From Mesobacterium pallidum (GTDB lineage: Bacteria; Pseudomonadota; Alphaproteobacteria; Rhodobacterales; Rhodobacteraceae), in assembly GCF_019966535.1 (NCBI RefSeq), contig NZ_JAIMID010000018.1:1-64000 (forward strand): DNA of 64,000 nucleotides, written 5' to 3'. The position numbers and the translations under genes are program-made. Positions within the stretch are counted from its first letter, which is position 1; every line of letters begins with the position of its first letter. Shown here piece after piece: positions 52,268 through 60,854 of the stretch. The notes beneath the pieces were generated by a model. It ran no database searches and was not told the origin of the DNA. It saw only the letters and a program-made list of their open reading frames with translations.

Positions 52268-53554
52268 TTATGCGACCCTGATCCAGGTCGCCATTCCGTC
52301 GGCTTGATGGCTCAACATGTGGCAGTGCAACATCCAGGCCCCCGGATTGTCCAGTGTAACGAGAATGTTCCTCTGCTCGCCGATGTCGAGAAAGGTCGAG
52401 TCTCGGAAGGCGGCGAATGTGCCCGCCGTGTCGCGCTCCCAGAAGTGATGGCCATGCAGGTGCATGACATGCGGAAACCCGGTTTCGTTCCGGACCGAGA
52501 TTTCGACCGTACTGCCACGCGGCACGGACAAGAACGGTCGCCGCGGCAGCCCTGACGAATCGTTGAGTGCCCAGGTCCCCGTGCCACGATGCGGCAGCCC
52601 TCCGACGCCGCCCTGCAATACCAGTTCGGCCGACCGTGACGGCTTTTGCATCGGGGGGACCCGGTTTGGCGGCAACGGCTTGATGGGCTCCGGTGTCGGC
52701 GGACGCGTGGCCGAGACGGCGATGTCGCCCAGATCGGCTTCGTCCGGCCCCCAGATATCCCTGAAAACAACGTTGCCGCGCACGTCGCCAATGACGTCGC
52801 AGCGTTGACCGGGTGCCAGTAGAATGGTCTCGAAGTCCATCGGTTCAGACAATGGCATGCCGTCAAACGCCACGATCCTGCCGACCAATCCGGAAAGACG
52901 CAGGCGATAGATCCGGTCGATTGATGGATTGATCAGACGCAATCGTAGACGATCCCCGGCCTTGACGCTGCTTACAGAGGCGTAGGACGTCACGACATTT
53001 CCGATCCGACCCTCGGTCGAGAATTGGTTCGGGCGAAATGCCTCGTCGTATTTTCCGTCCTTGGCCAGAAGCACATCAAAGAATTGGACGACGATATCGT
53101 GATCGACGGCAGGCGGAATGTTCTCTTCAACAATAAATGCGCCGAAAAGGCCCCGACTGACCTGTTCGTATGAAAGATAATGCGAGTGATACCAAAAGGT
53201 GCCCGCATCCCGCACGCGGAACTGATAGTCGAAACTCCTGCCCGGGGCGATGACGTCCTGTGTCAGAACATTCACGCCGTCCATTCGGTTGGGAATTCTC
53301 AACCCGTGCCAATGCACGAGCGCACCGTCATCAAGGTGATTCTTCAATGTGATCCCGACCGCTTGCCCTTGCCTAAATCGCATCGTCGGACCGGGTAGAC
53401 TGCCGTTGAAACCGAGCATCGGGATCTTTCGTCCGGCGATCCGCGTGTCGATGCTGTCTGCCACAAGTGTAATGCGCTCGGTCGCCGCAGGGAGACGGGT
53501 GGCCACAAATGCCCCGGACAAGCCTGCAAGGAAACGTCGTCTGGACAATCGCAC
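52268..53554 (-). CDS. Multicopper oxidase (CueO/CopA-oxidase type)
   Basis: 428 residues from GTG with GGAGG upstream. Tat signal SRRRFLAGLSG. Copper motifs in order: HWHG (81-84), HSH (123-125), HLHGHHF (from 365) and HCHMLSHQADGM (410-421) with type 1 ligands His410, Cys411, His416 and Met421. Three-cupredoxin oxidase, probably exported folded and oxidising Cu(I) or substrates in the periplasm. Convergent with the cytochrome gene. An L,D-transpeptidase follows upstream in the same orientation. Confidence 0.93.
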   Translation of the reverse strand: MRLSRRRFLAGLSGAFVATRLPAATERITLVADSIDTRIAGRKIPMLGFNGSLPGPTMRFRQGQAVGITLKNHLDDGALVHWHGLRIPNRMDGVNVLTQDVIAPGRSFDYQFRVRDAGTFWYHSHYLSYEQVSRGLFGAFIVEENIPPAVDHDIVVQFFDVLLAKDGKYDEAFRPNQFSTEGRIGNVVTSYASVSSVKAGDRLRLRLINPSIDRIYRLRLSGLVGRIVAFDGMPLSEPMDFETILLAPGQRCDVIGDVRGNVVFRDIWGPDEADLGDIAVSATRPPTPEPIKPLPPNRVPPMQKPSRSAELVLQGGVGGLPHRGTGTWALNDSSGLPRRPFLSVPRGSTVEISVRNETGFPHVMHLHGHHFWERDTAGTFAAFRDSTFLDIGEQRNILVTLDNPGAWMLHCHMLSHQADGMATWIRVA

Positions 53555-53633
53555 GGTGATGCCTCCAAGACCTTAGTCATCATGCTGCAGGTGCCATCTT
53601 CCGGACAGGGGGTTCAAGCCATGGGGCTTTGGA

Positions 53634-54215
53634 TCACGCCGTTGTCACCTTGGGATACAGATAAACCCGGGCGCCGACGGCGACGCGTTCGTACAGATCT
53701 TTCACGTGGTCGTTCGTCAGACGGGCGCATCCGTTCGATACCGCAGACCCGATGGTTTCAGGGGCATTGGTGCCATGTATGCGCAGGTAGGTGTCACGGC
53801 CGTTGTCGTCGTATAGATAAAGCGCCCTTGCCCCGAGGGGATTGTTCGGACCGCCCTTCATCCCGTCACTATAGCGCGCATATTTGTGTGGCTCTCTGCG
53901 TATCATGGCGTTCGTAGGCCGCCACCACGGCCATTTCGCTTTTCGAGCCACCGTGAACTTGCCCGGTTGATACAAACCCTTGCGCCCCACTCCCACGCCG
54001 TAACGGATCGCCAGCCCTTGTTCGAGCAGAAAGTACAAAAAGAAGTCGTCCGGGACGACATGCACTTCTCCGGGCAGCCAGGACGGCTGACCGGTGTTTA
54101 CAAGTTGCGGAAGAAACCGGTCCGGCAATTGGACGCTGTGGCCTGACAATCCGCTTGGCACGGCGACCGATGCCAAAGATATCGAAAGAAACCTTCTGCG
54201 ATTTGGCCGTTTCAT
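53634..54215 (-). CDS. L,D-transpeptidase (YkuD domain)
   Basis: 193 residues. N-terminal RRRFLSISLAS is a twin-arginine-type signal. YkuD domain with RIHGTNAPETIGSAVSNGCARL, giving catalytic His and Cys. The ATG at 54215 has AGAGAGGTG upstream; longer in-frame starts are unlikely. Makes 3-3 peptidoglycan crosslinks or attaches proteins. Such genes frequently sit beside multicopper oxidases in copper islands, probably to reinforce or repair the wall under copper; this is contextual. Confidence 0.9.
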   Translation of the reverse strand: MKRPNRRRFLSISLASVAVPSGLSGHSVQLPDRFLPQLVNTGQPSWLPGEVHVVPDDFFLYFLLEQGLAIRYGVGVGRKGLYQPGKFTVARKAKWPWWRPTNAMIRREPHKYARYSDGMKGGPNNPLGARALYLYDDNGRDTYLRIHGTNAPETIGSAVSNGCARLTNDHVKDLYERVAVGARVYLYPKVTTA

Positions 54216-54243
54216 CGTAACACCTCTCTTTTTCACCATGAAA

Positions 54244-54258
54244 AAACGGCGGCCGTTT
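54244..54258. repeat. 15-bp palindrome in divergent promoter region
   Basis: AAACGGC G GCCGTTT, 7-bp perfect arms. It lies between the L,D-transpeptidase gene (- strand) and the DUF305 gene (+ strand), where their promoters must be. A likely operator position, but no known regulator consensus is matched. Confidence 0.45.
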
Positions 54259-54394
54259 CAGCGATAGTCACGAACCCGTGACCATTCCAACATTGGGCTG
54301 ATTTGTTGCCGTGACGGGACGAATTTGACACTCAACGAAACCCTCCCGCGCTGGAATGTCGTTTGACTTCCAGCCTTTAAGCGGAGGGATATTC

Positions 54395-55231
54395 ATGCAC
54401 TATTCGCGATTCTTCATGATGATCGCCACCTCGACCGTGGTGATGTTCGGCTTGATGTACCTGAACACATATCTGTTCGGGCACATCTTTTTCTCGGAAA
54501 CGCGCGCCTACATGGCCCTTTTGATGGGGGCTGCGATGGCCCTTGTGATGCTGGCGTTCATGCTGTCGATGTACACAAACAGCAAGGTCAACACGGCAAT
54601 CTTCATCGGCGCGGCCCTGGTTTTCGGATTGACGCTCTGGCTCGTTCGCAGCCAGGTGACCGTTCAGGACAGGTCCTACATGCGGGCCATGATCCCCCAC
54701 CATTCGATCGCCATCATGACCTCATCCCGGGCCGAGATCACTGATCCGCGGGTCCGCACCATGGCTGACGACATCATCTATGCGCAGGACAAGGAAATCG
54801 CGGAGATGCGGTACCTCATCGCGGACATCAGTGCCAACGGCGAGGCCGCGGACACAGCGCCGGCGTCCCACGCTAACGTCGTTAGTGCAGAGGAGGCGCT
54901 GCGAACTGAGGTTGTGTCCAAGGTCGATCCGGAATTCCTTTCCGAGGACGAAATCACCCGGGTATTCCCGGACGGCGGAACATGCCGCTTTACCTATACC
55001 AAGGGCAGTCCCGCAGTTCTGGCGACGGGCGCCGACGGTAGCGATCAAATCGCGCTGATCAAGATTAGCGGCGATCTCGTGCGTCTGAACGCGAGCTCTG
55101 AACGGGCCTTTTCGCAAGCGCCCATCTCTACAGAGATCAGAGACGTCGAGAATGGCCTCCACGATCTCGTCGTGTCGGCTGGGCAGGACTACAGGGCAGG
55201 GTTCCGTGGGCAATTCAGTTGTGCCGGATAA
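54395..55231 (+). CDS. DUF305 membrane protein
   Basis: 278 residues from the ATG at 54395 (GGAGGG upstream). Three N-terminal helices, then a DUF305/ferritin-like domain: SYMRAMIPHHSIAIMTSSRAEITDPRVRTMADDII and AQDKEIAEMRYLI, with an HH pair and Met residues. An additional C-terminal domain (residues about 170-278) contains two Cys (GTCRF, QFSCAG). DUF305 proteins are linked to copper islands. Function unproven. Confidence 0.85.
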   Translation: MHYSRFFMMIATSTVVMFGLMYLNTYLFGHIFFSETRAYMALLMGAAMALVMLAFMLSMYTNSKVNTAIFIGAALVFGLTLWLVRSQVTVQDRSYMRAMIPHHSIAIMTSSRAEITDPRVRTMADDIIYAQDKEIAEMRYLIADISANGEAADTAPASHANVVSAEEALRTEVVSKVDPEFLSEDEITRVFPDGGTCRFTYTKGSPAVLATGADGSDQIALIKISGDLVRLNASSERAFSQAPISTEIRDVENGLHDLVVSAGQDYRAGFRGQFSCAG

Positions 55232-55240
55232 GGGGGTTAC

Positions 55241-56007
55241 TTGCCAAAGGATACCGAGACTAAGACCGCGCAGATCTATCGAAAAGTGAAGCCCCGGGCA
55301 TATCTGCTCCTATGGGCTGAAGTCGAAAGATCTGCTGGAGCGATGGTGTGTCCGCGTCGAACACCATCCTCTCGAAACGCACCAAGAAACCCGCGCCTTT
55401 ATGGAGAAACACGATATTGCCACGATGCCGCAGACGGTCATCGAAGGCGAGCGGATCGGCCGGTATGATGACCTGAGGGTCTTTCTTGAAAATCGACGCA
55501 CCGTCGGAAGAACAGGACGGAACGACATACCAGCCAGTGATCGCCATTTTCTCGGTGGCGGCATTGCTGGCGCTGGCTTTTTCCTGGCAACAGTACGGAT
55601 TACCGCTGACAGCGCTCGGCTTCGAAAGGTTCATCTCCCTTTAGATGGCCATCCTCGCGATCCAGAAGCTTCAGGACGTCGAGGGATTTTCGCTGATGTT
55701 CCTCAACTACGACCTTTTGGCGCAACGCTGGGTGCCATACGGTAAGCTTTATCCGCCTGGCGAAGCCTTCGCCGCCATCCTCATGACAGCGGGAGCGCTG
55801 ATATGGATTGTGGCGCCGGTCGCTCTATTCATAGGGACTGTCGAAGCGATCAGTGTGTTCAAGACCGTCTGTATCGAACGACGCGAACTGAAATGCGCCT
55901 GCGTCGGAGGCGACAGCGCGGTTCCACTCGGGTTCATTTCAATCACCGAGAACCTGATGATGATCTTCATGGGCATCTGGATGTTGGTCCAAGCATTCTG
56001 GTTATGA
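55241..56007 (+). pseudogene. Decayed glutaredoxin-MauE fusion gene
   Basis: Reads as one ancestral protein across three frames. Part 1 (TTG at 55241) ends near CCCC at about 55290, after which the +1 frame reads GHICSYGLKSKDLLERW, MPQTVIEGERIGRYDDLR (glutaredoxin-like). A second shift near 55490 gives VIAIFSVAALLALAFSWQQYG, and a TAG at about 55642-55644 interrupts FISL-MAILAIQKL. The remainder, 55645-56007, is an open 120-residue MauE/DoxX-type membrane end (CACVGGDSAVPLGF). Two frameshifts and a nonsense change make function unlikely. Confidence 0.8.
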
Positions 56008-56117
56008 GCCTGGGCCTTGAACGGCAAATTCCGGCACGGTATTCTGCCAATTTTTCAGGCAGTTGTCTGTGTCCGCGCGGTCCTGCCCGTTACAACGAAC
56101 TTGTGTATTGTGGGGTC

Positions 56118-56141
56118 GGATTGCTCACAATATAGCAATCC
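56118..56141 (+). promoter_or_regulatory. Perfect inverted repeat just before a start codon
   Basis: GGATTGCT, 8-nt spacer, AGCAATCC (arms perfect). The right arm ends 4 nt before the ATG at 56146, so it could be an operator over the promoter or an RNA hairpin covering the ribosome site. No clear Shine-Dalgarno is left outside the structure. Regulator unknown. Confidence 0.55.
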
Positions 56142-56145
56142 CACC

Positions 56146-56499
56146 ATGAGTGTGATTCGCACCTTTTTCCTTCATCTGTTGGCGCTGTCGGCGCTGTTGG
56201 CGGTGCTGGTGGCCCCGTCCAATGCATCGGCCATGATCAGCTGTCTTGAGACGAAGCATTTGCAGCACGCGGTCGGCATCGATGCGTCTGACCATCATGG
56301 TTTTCACGATGTGTCGGATGAGCAAACCGACCAACAGATGTCTCATTGTCAAAATCATGCATGCACGGCCGGCGTGTTCCATCTGCCGGCGCAGGCACCG
56401 TACGAGCTTTTGATTAAGCTCTTGGACAATTCGTGGGACGCGTCGTCGCTCATGTCCATGCCCGCCCCCGAAGGGCTCAGGCGGCCACCTCGCGTTTGA
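56146..56499 (+). CDS. Small periplasmic His/Cys-rich protein
   Basis: 117 residues. Signal peptide (LHLLALSALLAVLVAPSNASA), then ISCLETKHLQHAVGIDASDHHGFHD and SHCQNHACTAGVFHLPAQ, rich in His and Cys, suggesting metal binding. Ends with a Pro-rich tail. Opens a run of copper genes and is controlled by the inverted repeat just upstream. Similar layout to the protein at 39960. Unknown family. Confidence 0.65.
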   Translation: MSVIRTFFLHLLALSALLAVLVAPSNASAMISCLETKHLQHAVGIDASDHHGFHDVSDEQTDQQMSHCQNHACTAGVFHLPAQAPYELLIKLLDNSWDASSLMSMPAPEGLRRPPRV

Positions 56500-56561
56500 T
56501 GCAAACCGAAGTCAGCGATCTTGCCGCTGACCCATAGCATCTGAATCGACGAGGATACCAA

Positions 56562-56777
56562 GTGAAAAAACTGACTGCGGCAATGCTGCCGCTGCTCGCT
56601 GCCGGGTGTGCATCCGTGGCCGAGCTAAACGATGCGACCGCTTTCATAGTGGCCGCAAACCCCGTTGTCGTGTCTCAAGCGCGCCCGGCACCCGGCGTGA
56701 GCTACACCGCGCACCGGATCGAAGACCCCGCCGATTGGCGCGGTCTGAACGACGCGCAATCCGGAGAAAACAGATGA
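56562..56777 (+). CDS. Small lipoprotein
   Basis: 71 residues from GTG with GAGG upstream. Lipobox LAAGC gives a lipidated Cys at about residue 16. Short polar mature part with RPAPGVSYTAHRIEDPADWRGL. Overlaps the TolC-type gene by 4 nt (ATGA), so it is probably an accessory to that outer-membrane protein. Function unknown. Confidence 0.7.
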   Translation: MKKLTAAMLPLLAAGCASVAELNDATAFIVAANPVVVSQARPAPGVSYTAHRIEDPADWRGLNDAQSGENR

Positions 56778-58186
56778 AGACGGTTGCAGCGATCAGCGCA
56801 GCGGTTTTGCTGTCCGCCTGTGCGCAAACCTCGATCGTCCAGGTTGCCAGCAAGGATCGGGCAGGATTCGATACGGTACAGACCGGAGCGCAGCGGGCGG
56901 TCGGGGCTTCGCCGGAATGGGCATTGTCCGCTACCGAGATCCAAGCTCTGGACCAGCGTGTTCACGGGTTGGTGCACAAGAAAACCATCAATGCCGATAT
57001 CGCTGTGCAGGTTGCGATCATAAACAATCGCGCATTGCAGGCGAATTTTGCCGATCTGGGTTTGTCTTCGACGGAGCTCTGGGAAGTGGCCATGGGGCCG
57101 ATCCCTTCGGTCGGCGTATCTGTTTCCGGACTTGCTGGAGACGTGACGCGGTCTCTCGAATCTCTGGTCATGCAATCCATCCTGGATTTGGCAACCCGAA
57201 AGCCGCGGACAGAAATTGCGCAAATTCGCTTCCGGCAAGCGCAGCTCAATGCTCTATCCGAAACGATTGCTCTCGCGATCGAAACCCGCCGCGCATGGAT
57301 CGAGGCGGTTGGCGCTTTTGAAAAAGCCGCTCTGATCGCGGAGGCACAGAACACGGCCGACTCCGCGTCTGAGCTTGCCTCTCAACTTGGGCGCACAGGA
57401 TTTATGAGCAAGGCCGATCAAGCGCGCGAACACACGCTGACCGCGGTATTGGCCGCTGAGCGATCCGAAGCACGCCTCGAAGCGCAACTCGCGAAAGAGC
57501 GTTTGATCAGGCTTATGGGACTTTCCGGAAGCGCGACGGAGGTATTCGTCCCCAACGCCCTGCCGAAACTGCCAAGCCGGCCACGTGCCTCCGCAGATAT
57601 CGAACGTCTGGCATTGGTAAACCGGGTGGATCTCGCAGTAGGCAAGTTGGAGCTCGAAGCCGTGGCACGCGAGTATCGATTGTCAGGCAAAACACGCATG
57701 ATTTCGGATATTGCGCTGGCCGCCGGTCTGGAGGCGGAGACCAACGACGGCGATACAGAAGTAAGTCCGGCGTTGTCGGTAGACTTCGAAATTCCCCTTT
57801 ACGACACCGGGCGCCTGGCGTCGAAGCGCGGGCAGATGAATTACCTGCGGGTCGCGAACAGCCTGGCGCAGAAGGCGATCGACGCGCGTGCCGAGGCGCG
57901 GATGGCCTACAAGTCCGTAACCGGCCGACACGCCGTGGCGCGACATTGGCGCGACGTGGTTCTGCCACTCCGCAGAACCATCGATGAAGAATCTCTCAAA
58001 TCTTACAGCGGGATGATCACCTCGACCTTCGAATTGCTCGAGGACGCGCGTGACGGTCTCGAGGCCCAGATCGGAGCGGCAGAGGCAAAGCGTGCCTATT
58101 GGCTGGCCGAAACAGAGATGACCGCCGCGATCTGGGGCGGGTCTGGCGGAGCAGTTGCCGGCGGCGATGAGGAGGACAAGGAATGA
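56774..58186 (+). CDS. TolC-family outer-membrane lipoprotein
   Basis: 470 residues. Lipobox LLSAC near residue 16, then two long coiled-coil repeats of the outer-membrane efflux protein fold: LGLSSTELWEVAMGPIP..., LIAEAQNTADSASELASQLGRTG and later helices; the C-terminal acidic tail is AGGDEEDKE. No RND pump or adaptor gene is adjacent, so its partner is not evident. It overlaps the following multicopper oxidase by 4 nt (ATGA), which suggests that the two act together in the periplasm/outer membrane. Confidence 0.85.
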   Translation: MKTVAAISAAVLLSACAQTSIVQVASKDRAGFDTVQTGAQRAVGASPEWALSATEIQALDQRVHGLVHKKTINADIAVQVAIINNRALQANFADLGLSSTELWEVAMGPIPSVGVSVSGLAGDVTRSLESLVMQSILDLATRKPRTEIAQIRFRQAQLNALSETIALAIETRRAWIEAVGAFEKAALIAEAQNTADSASELASQLGRTGFMSKADQAREHTLTAVLAAERSEARLEAQLAKERLIRLMGLSGSATEVFVPNALPKLPSRPRASADIERLALVNRVDLAVGKLELEAVAREYRLSGKTRMISDIALAAGLEAETNDGDTEVSPALSVDFEIPLYDTGRLASKRGQMNYLRVANSLAQKAIDARAEARMAYKSVTGRHAVARHWRDVVLPLRRTIDEESLKSYSGMITSTFELLEDARDGLEAQIGAAEAKRAYWLAETEMTAAIWGGSGGAVAGGDEEDKE

Positions 58187-59550
58187 TCAATCGCAGACAA
58201 GTTCTCGGAGCAGGTTTGACTGCCGGAGCGGGCGCGGTGCTCGCCAATGCGGGGGCGGCACAGACCCGTTTTCGGGATCTGCCCGAGGCAGCATTCACCG
58301 ACAGCCCCTACACTCAGGTGCCGCCGCGCCCGACCGACCGTTTCGACTACAACCCGGTGGTGACGCTCAATGGCTGGTCTCTGCCCTGCCGGATGAACGG
58401 AGACGTCAGGGAATTTCATCTGGTCGCCGAACCCGTCGAGCGGATCATGGCGGACGGCATGATCGCCCGGCTCTGGGGCTACAACGGCCAGTCGACCGGC
58501 CCCACCATCGAGGCGGTCGAGGGCGAGCGCGTACGCATCTACGTCACCAACCGACTGCCCGAGCATACGTCGGTCCACTGGCACGGCCTGATCCTTCCTT
58601 CGGGCATGGACGGCGTCGGCGGGCTATCCCACCCGGCCATTCCGCCGGGAAAGACCTTCGTCTACGAGTTCGACCTCGTGAAGTCCGGCACTTTCATGTA
58701 CCACCCCCATGCCGACGAGATGGTGCAGATGGCCATGGGTATGATGGGTCTCTTCATCATCCATCCCCGCGACCCGGCTTTCATGCCCGTCGACCGCGAC
58801 TTTGCCTTCCTGCTCGCGGCCTACGACATCGATCCGGGCAGTTACATTCCGCGCGTCGCGGAAATGACGAACTTCAACATGTGGACATGGAACAGCCGGA
58901 TCTTTCCGGACATCGACCCCCTCGTCGTCAACAAGGGGGATCGTGTGCGTGTCCGGTGCGGTAACCTGACCATGACCAACCATCCGATCCACATGCACGG
59001 GTACGATTTCGAAGTGACCTGCACGGATGGCGGCTGGGTCAGGCCAGAAGCGCGCTGGCCCGAGGTCTCGATCGACATTCCGGTTGGGGCGATGCGTGCG
59101 TACGAGTTCGACGCGGTTCACGAGGGCGACTGGGCCATCCACTGCCACAAGTCGCATCACACGATGAACGCGATGGGCCACGAGATCCCGACCTTTATCG
59201 GCGCGGACAAACGGCGTCTTTCGCAGATGGTCGGCCGTCATCAACCCGGGTACATGCCCATGGGCACGGCCGGCATGGCCGACATGGGCGAGATGTCCAT
59301 GGAGATCCCGGAGAACACCGTCCCCATGATGACCGGATGGGGCCCCTTCGGTCCGCTGGAGATGGGCGGCATGTTCAGTGTCGTGAAGGTCCGCGAGGGC
59401 ATCGCGCCCGACGATTACAGCGATCCGGGCTGGTACGAGAACCCGCCGGGAACGCAAGCCTATGAGTGGACGGGCGAATTGCCCGAACACGCAAGCAACA
59501 CCAGTCCACACACGATTATCACGCCACGTGGCGGGGTTCGGTGGGGCTGA
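58183..59550 (+). CDS. Multicopper oxidase, second type
   Basis: 455 residues. Signal starting NRRQVLGAGLTAGAG (Tat-like). Motifs: HWHG (132-135), HPH (174-176), HPIHMHG and HCHKSHHTMNAM with a type 1 Cys. A Met-rich end (MPMGTAGMADMGEMSMEIPE) is typical of copper-resistance oxidases. It follows the TolC-type gene with an ATGA overlap and precedes the cupredoxin gene by 27 nt. Different subfamily from the oxidase at 52.3 kb. Confidence 0.92.
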   Translation: MINRRQVLGAGLTAGAGAVLANAGAAQTRFRDLPEAAFTDSPYTQVPPRPTDRFDYNPVVTLNGWSLPCRMNGDVREFHLVAEPVERIMADGMIARLWGYNGQSTGPTIEAVEGERVRIYVTNRLPEHTSVHWHGLILPSGMDGVGGLSHPAIPPGKTFVYEFDLVKSGTFMYHPHADEMVQMAMGMMGLFIIHPRDPAFMPVDRDFAFLLAAYDIDPGSYIPRVAEMTNFNMWTWNSRIFPDIDPLVVNKGDRVRVRCGNLTMTNHPIHMHGYDFEVTCTDGGWVRPEARWPEVSIDIPVGAMRAYEFDAVHEGDWAIHCHKSHHTMNAMGHEIPTFIGADKRRLSQMVGRHQPGYMPMGTAGMADMGEMSMEIPENTVPMMTGWGPFGPLEMGGMFSVVKVREGIAPDDYSDPGWYENPPGTQAYEWTGELPEHASNTSPHTIITPRGGVRWG

Positions 59551-59577
59551 TGTAACGAGCACAGGAGAAACGCGCTC

Positions 59578-60063
59578 ATGAAAACTGCACTTCTTGCCAT
59601 GGGGCTTACCCTGGCAGCGTCTATTGTCCCGGCGGTGGTTCTGGCCAGCCCGGGACACGGAAACGGTCAAATGGCGGTCGGTATGCCCGCCATGCACGGC
59701 GAAAAACCGGCTCGTACCGTCACTGTCATTCTTCGCGAAGATTACGACGGCGACAGGCCGTTCGTGTTCGAACCCTCGGATCTGACCTTTGCGGCGGGTG
59801 AGACTGTTCGTCTGATGATCACGAACAAGGGGGAGGAAACCCACGAGTTCGTCATGGATACGGTCGACAAAAACGCCGAGCACCGAGACCTGATGGCGAA
59901 GTTCCCAGAGATGGAACACGATGATCCGAATGCCGTGCGCCTCGAGCCCGGTGAAGAGGCCGAGATCATCTGGACCTTCAACAACTCCGGAACGTTTGAA
60001 TTCGCCTGCCTACTGCCCGGCCATTACGAAGGCGGGATGTACGGCAGCTTGATCGTCGAATGA
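59578..60063 (+). CDS. Cupredoxin (plastocyanin/azurin-like copper protein)
   Basis: 161 residues. Signal peptide ending VVLASPG, Met/His-rich linker (MAVGMPAMHG), then a cupredoxin domain with type 1 copper ligands His89, Cys144, His149 and Met154 (FACLLPGHYEGGM). Periplasmic electron carrier or copper binder that may serve the oxidase. AGGAGAAA ribosome site upstream. Confidence 0.9.
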   Translation: MKTALLAMGLTLAASIVPAVVLASPGHGNGQMAVGMPAMHGEKPARTVTVILREDYDGDRPFVFEPSDLTFAAGETVRLMITNKGEETHEFVMDTVDKNAEHRDLMAKFPEMEHDDPNAVRLEPGEEAEIIWTFNNSGTFEFACLLPGHYEGGMYGSLIVE

Positions 60064-60092
60064 ACCCTTTACCCACAAACAGGAAGCAAACC

Positions 60093-60380
60093 ATGAACAA
60101 ACTTCTTTCCATCAGCACCGCCCTTCTCCTTGCGGCAGGCGCAGCCATTGCCGAAGGCGAGCACGCGATGTCGAGCGGTACGGTGACCAAAATCGACACG
60201 AAGTGGAACAAGGTCACGATCGACCACGGTCCTCTCGCAAATCTCGACATGCCGGCCATGAAGATGGTTTTCGAACTTGCCGATGCAGGAATGCTGGAGG
60301 GGCTCTCGGAAGGCGTCCAAATCAGCTTTCTTGCAGAGCGCGTCAACGGAAAGTTGACCGTCACCGAATTGCAGAAGTAA
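60093..60380 (+). CDS. CusF-like periplasmic copper-binding protein
   Basis: 95 residues from ATG 60093 (AGGAAG upstream; an ATG at 60060 overlapping the previous stop is less likely). Signal peptide (TALLLAAGAAIAEG), then the CusF beta-barrel: KVTIDHGPLANLDMPAMKMVF contains the His and two Met ligands. The Trp of classical CusF (GWPxMxM) is replaced: here DMPAMKM. Last gene of the + strand copper run, followed by a terminator. Confidence 0.85.
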   Translation: MNKLLSISTALLLAAGAAIAEGEHAMSSGTVTKIDTKWNKVTIDHGPLANLDMPAMKMVFELADAGMLEGLSEGVQISFLAERVNGKLTVTELQK

Positions 60381-60386
60381 GAAACT

Positions 60387-60416
60387 GCCGCGCACCGGCA
60401 ATGTCTGGTGCGCGGC
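60387..60416. terminator. Convergent hairpin terminator
   Basis: GCCGCGCACC, 10-nt loop, GGTGCGCGGC: perfect 10-bp stem between the CusF-like gene (+) and cueR (-). No long T-run, but position and strength suggest a bidirectional terminator. Confidence 0.75.
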
Positions 60417-60437
60417 TACCCTGTCCGTTCTGCTTCG

Positions 60438-60842
60438 TCATTCTTTGGCACTTGGGTTGTTCGGCGACAAATCCGCAAGGATCGGGCAATCAGGCCGATG
60501 ATCTCCGGCGCATTTGTCGATCAGCTCAGACAGGGTCGCCTTCATCGACTGCAGTTTCCCGATCTTTTCGTCGATCTGGCGCAAGTGCTCTTCCGCAACG
60601 GCCTTGACCTGCATGCTTTCACGGTTCTCGTCCTCGTAAAGCGCAAGAAGGGTCCTGCAGTCCTCGATGGTGAACCCCAGTGCTCTCGCGCGGCCCAGAA
60701 AAGCCAGCTTGTGCACGTGCTTTTGCGTAAAGGCGCGGTAGCCATTTTCGCTGCGTTTCGGTCGGACAAGTCCGATATCCTCGTAATAGCGGATGGTCTT
60801 TGGGGGAACGCCCGACTGGCGAGCCACATCTCCGATGTTCAT
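60438..60842 (-). CDS. cueR: CueR, MerR-type Cu(I)-responsive activator
   Basis: 134 residues. N-terminal MerR helix-turn-helix (IGDVARQSGVPPKTIRYYEDIGLV), coiled-coil dimer helix, and Cu(I) ligands Cys111 and Cys119 in CAGDHRPDCPIL, with Ser77 as in CueR. It distorts 19-bp-spaced promoters to activate copA and copZ. Follows copA by 12 nt on the same strand, so it is autoregulated in the copA operon. Confidence 0.94.
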   Translation of the reverse strand: MNIGDVARQSGVPPKTIRYYEDIGLVRPKRSENGYRAFTQKHVHKLAFLGRARALGFTIEDCRTLLALYEDENRESMQVKAVAEEHLRQIDEKIGKLQSMKATLSELIDKCAGDHRPDCPILADLSPNNPSAKE

Positions 60843-60854
60843 TTGCGATCTCCT

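Noticed and set aside
56017..56145. Upstream extension of the small protein at 56146
   Set aside because: Would cross the inverted repeat and lacks a ribosome site; the signal peptide begins at 56146.
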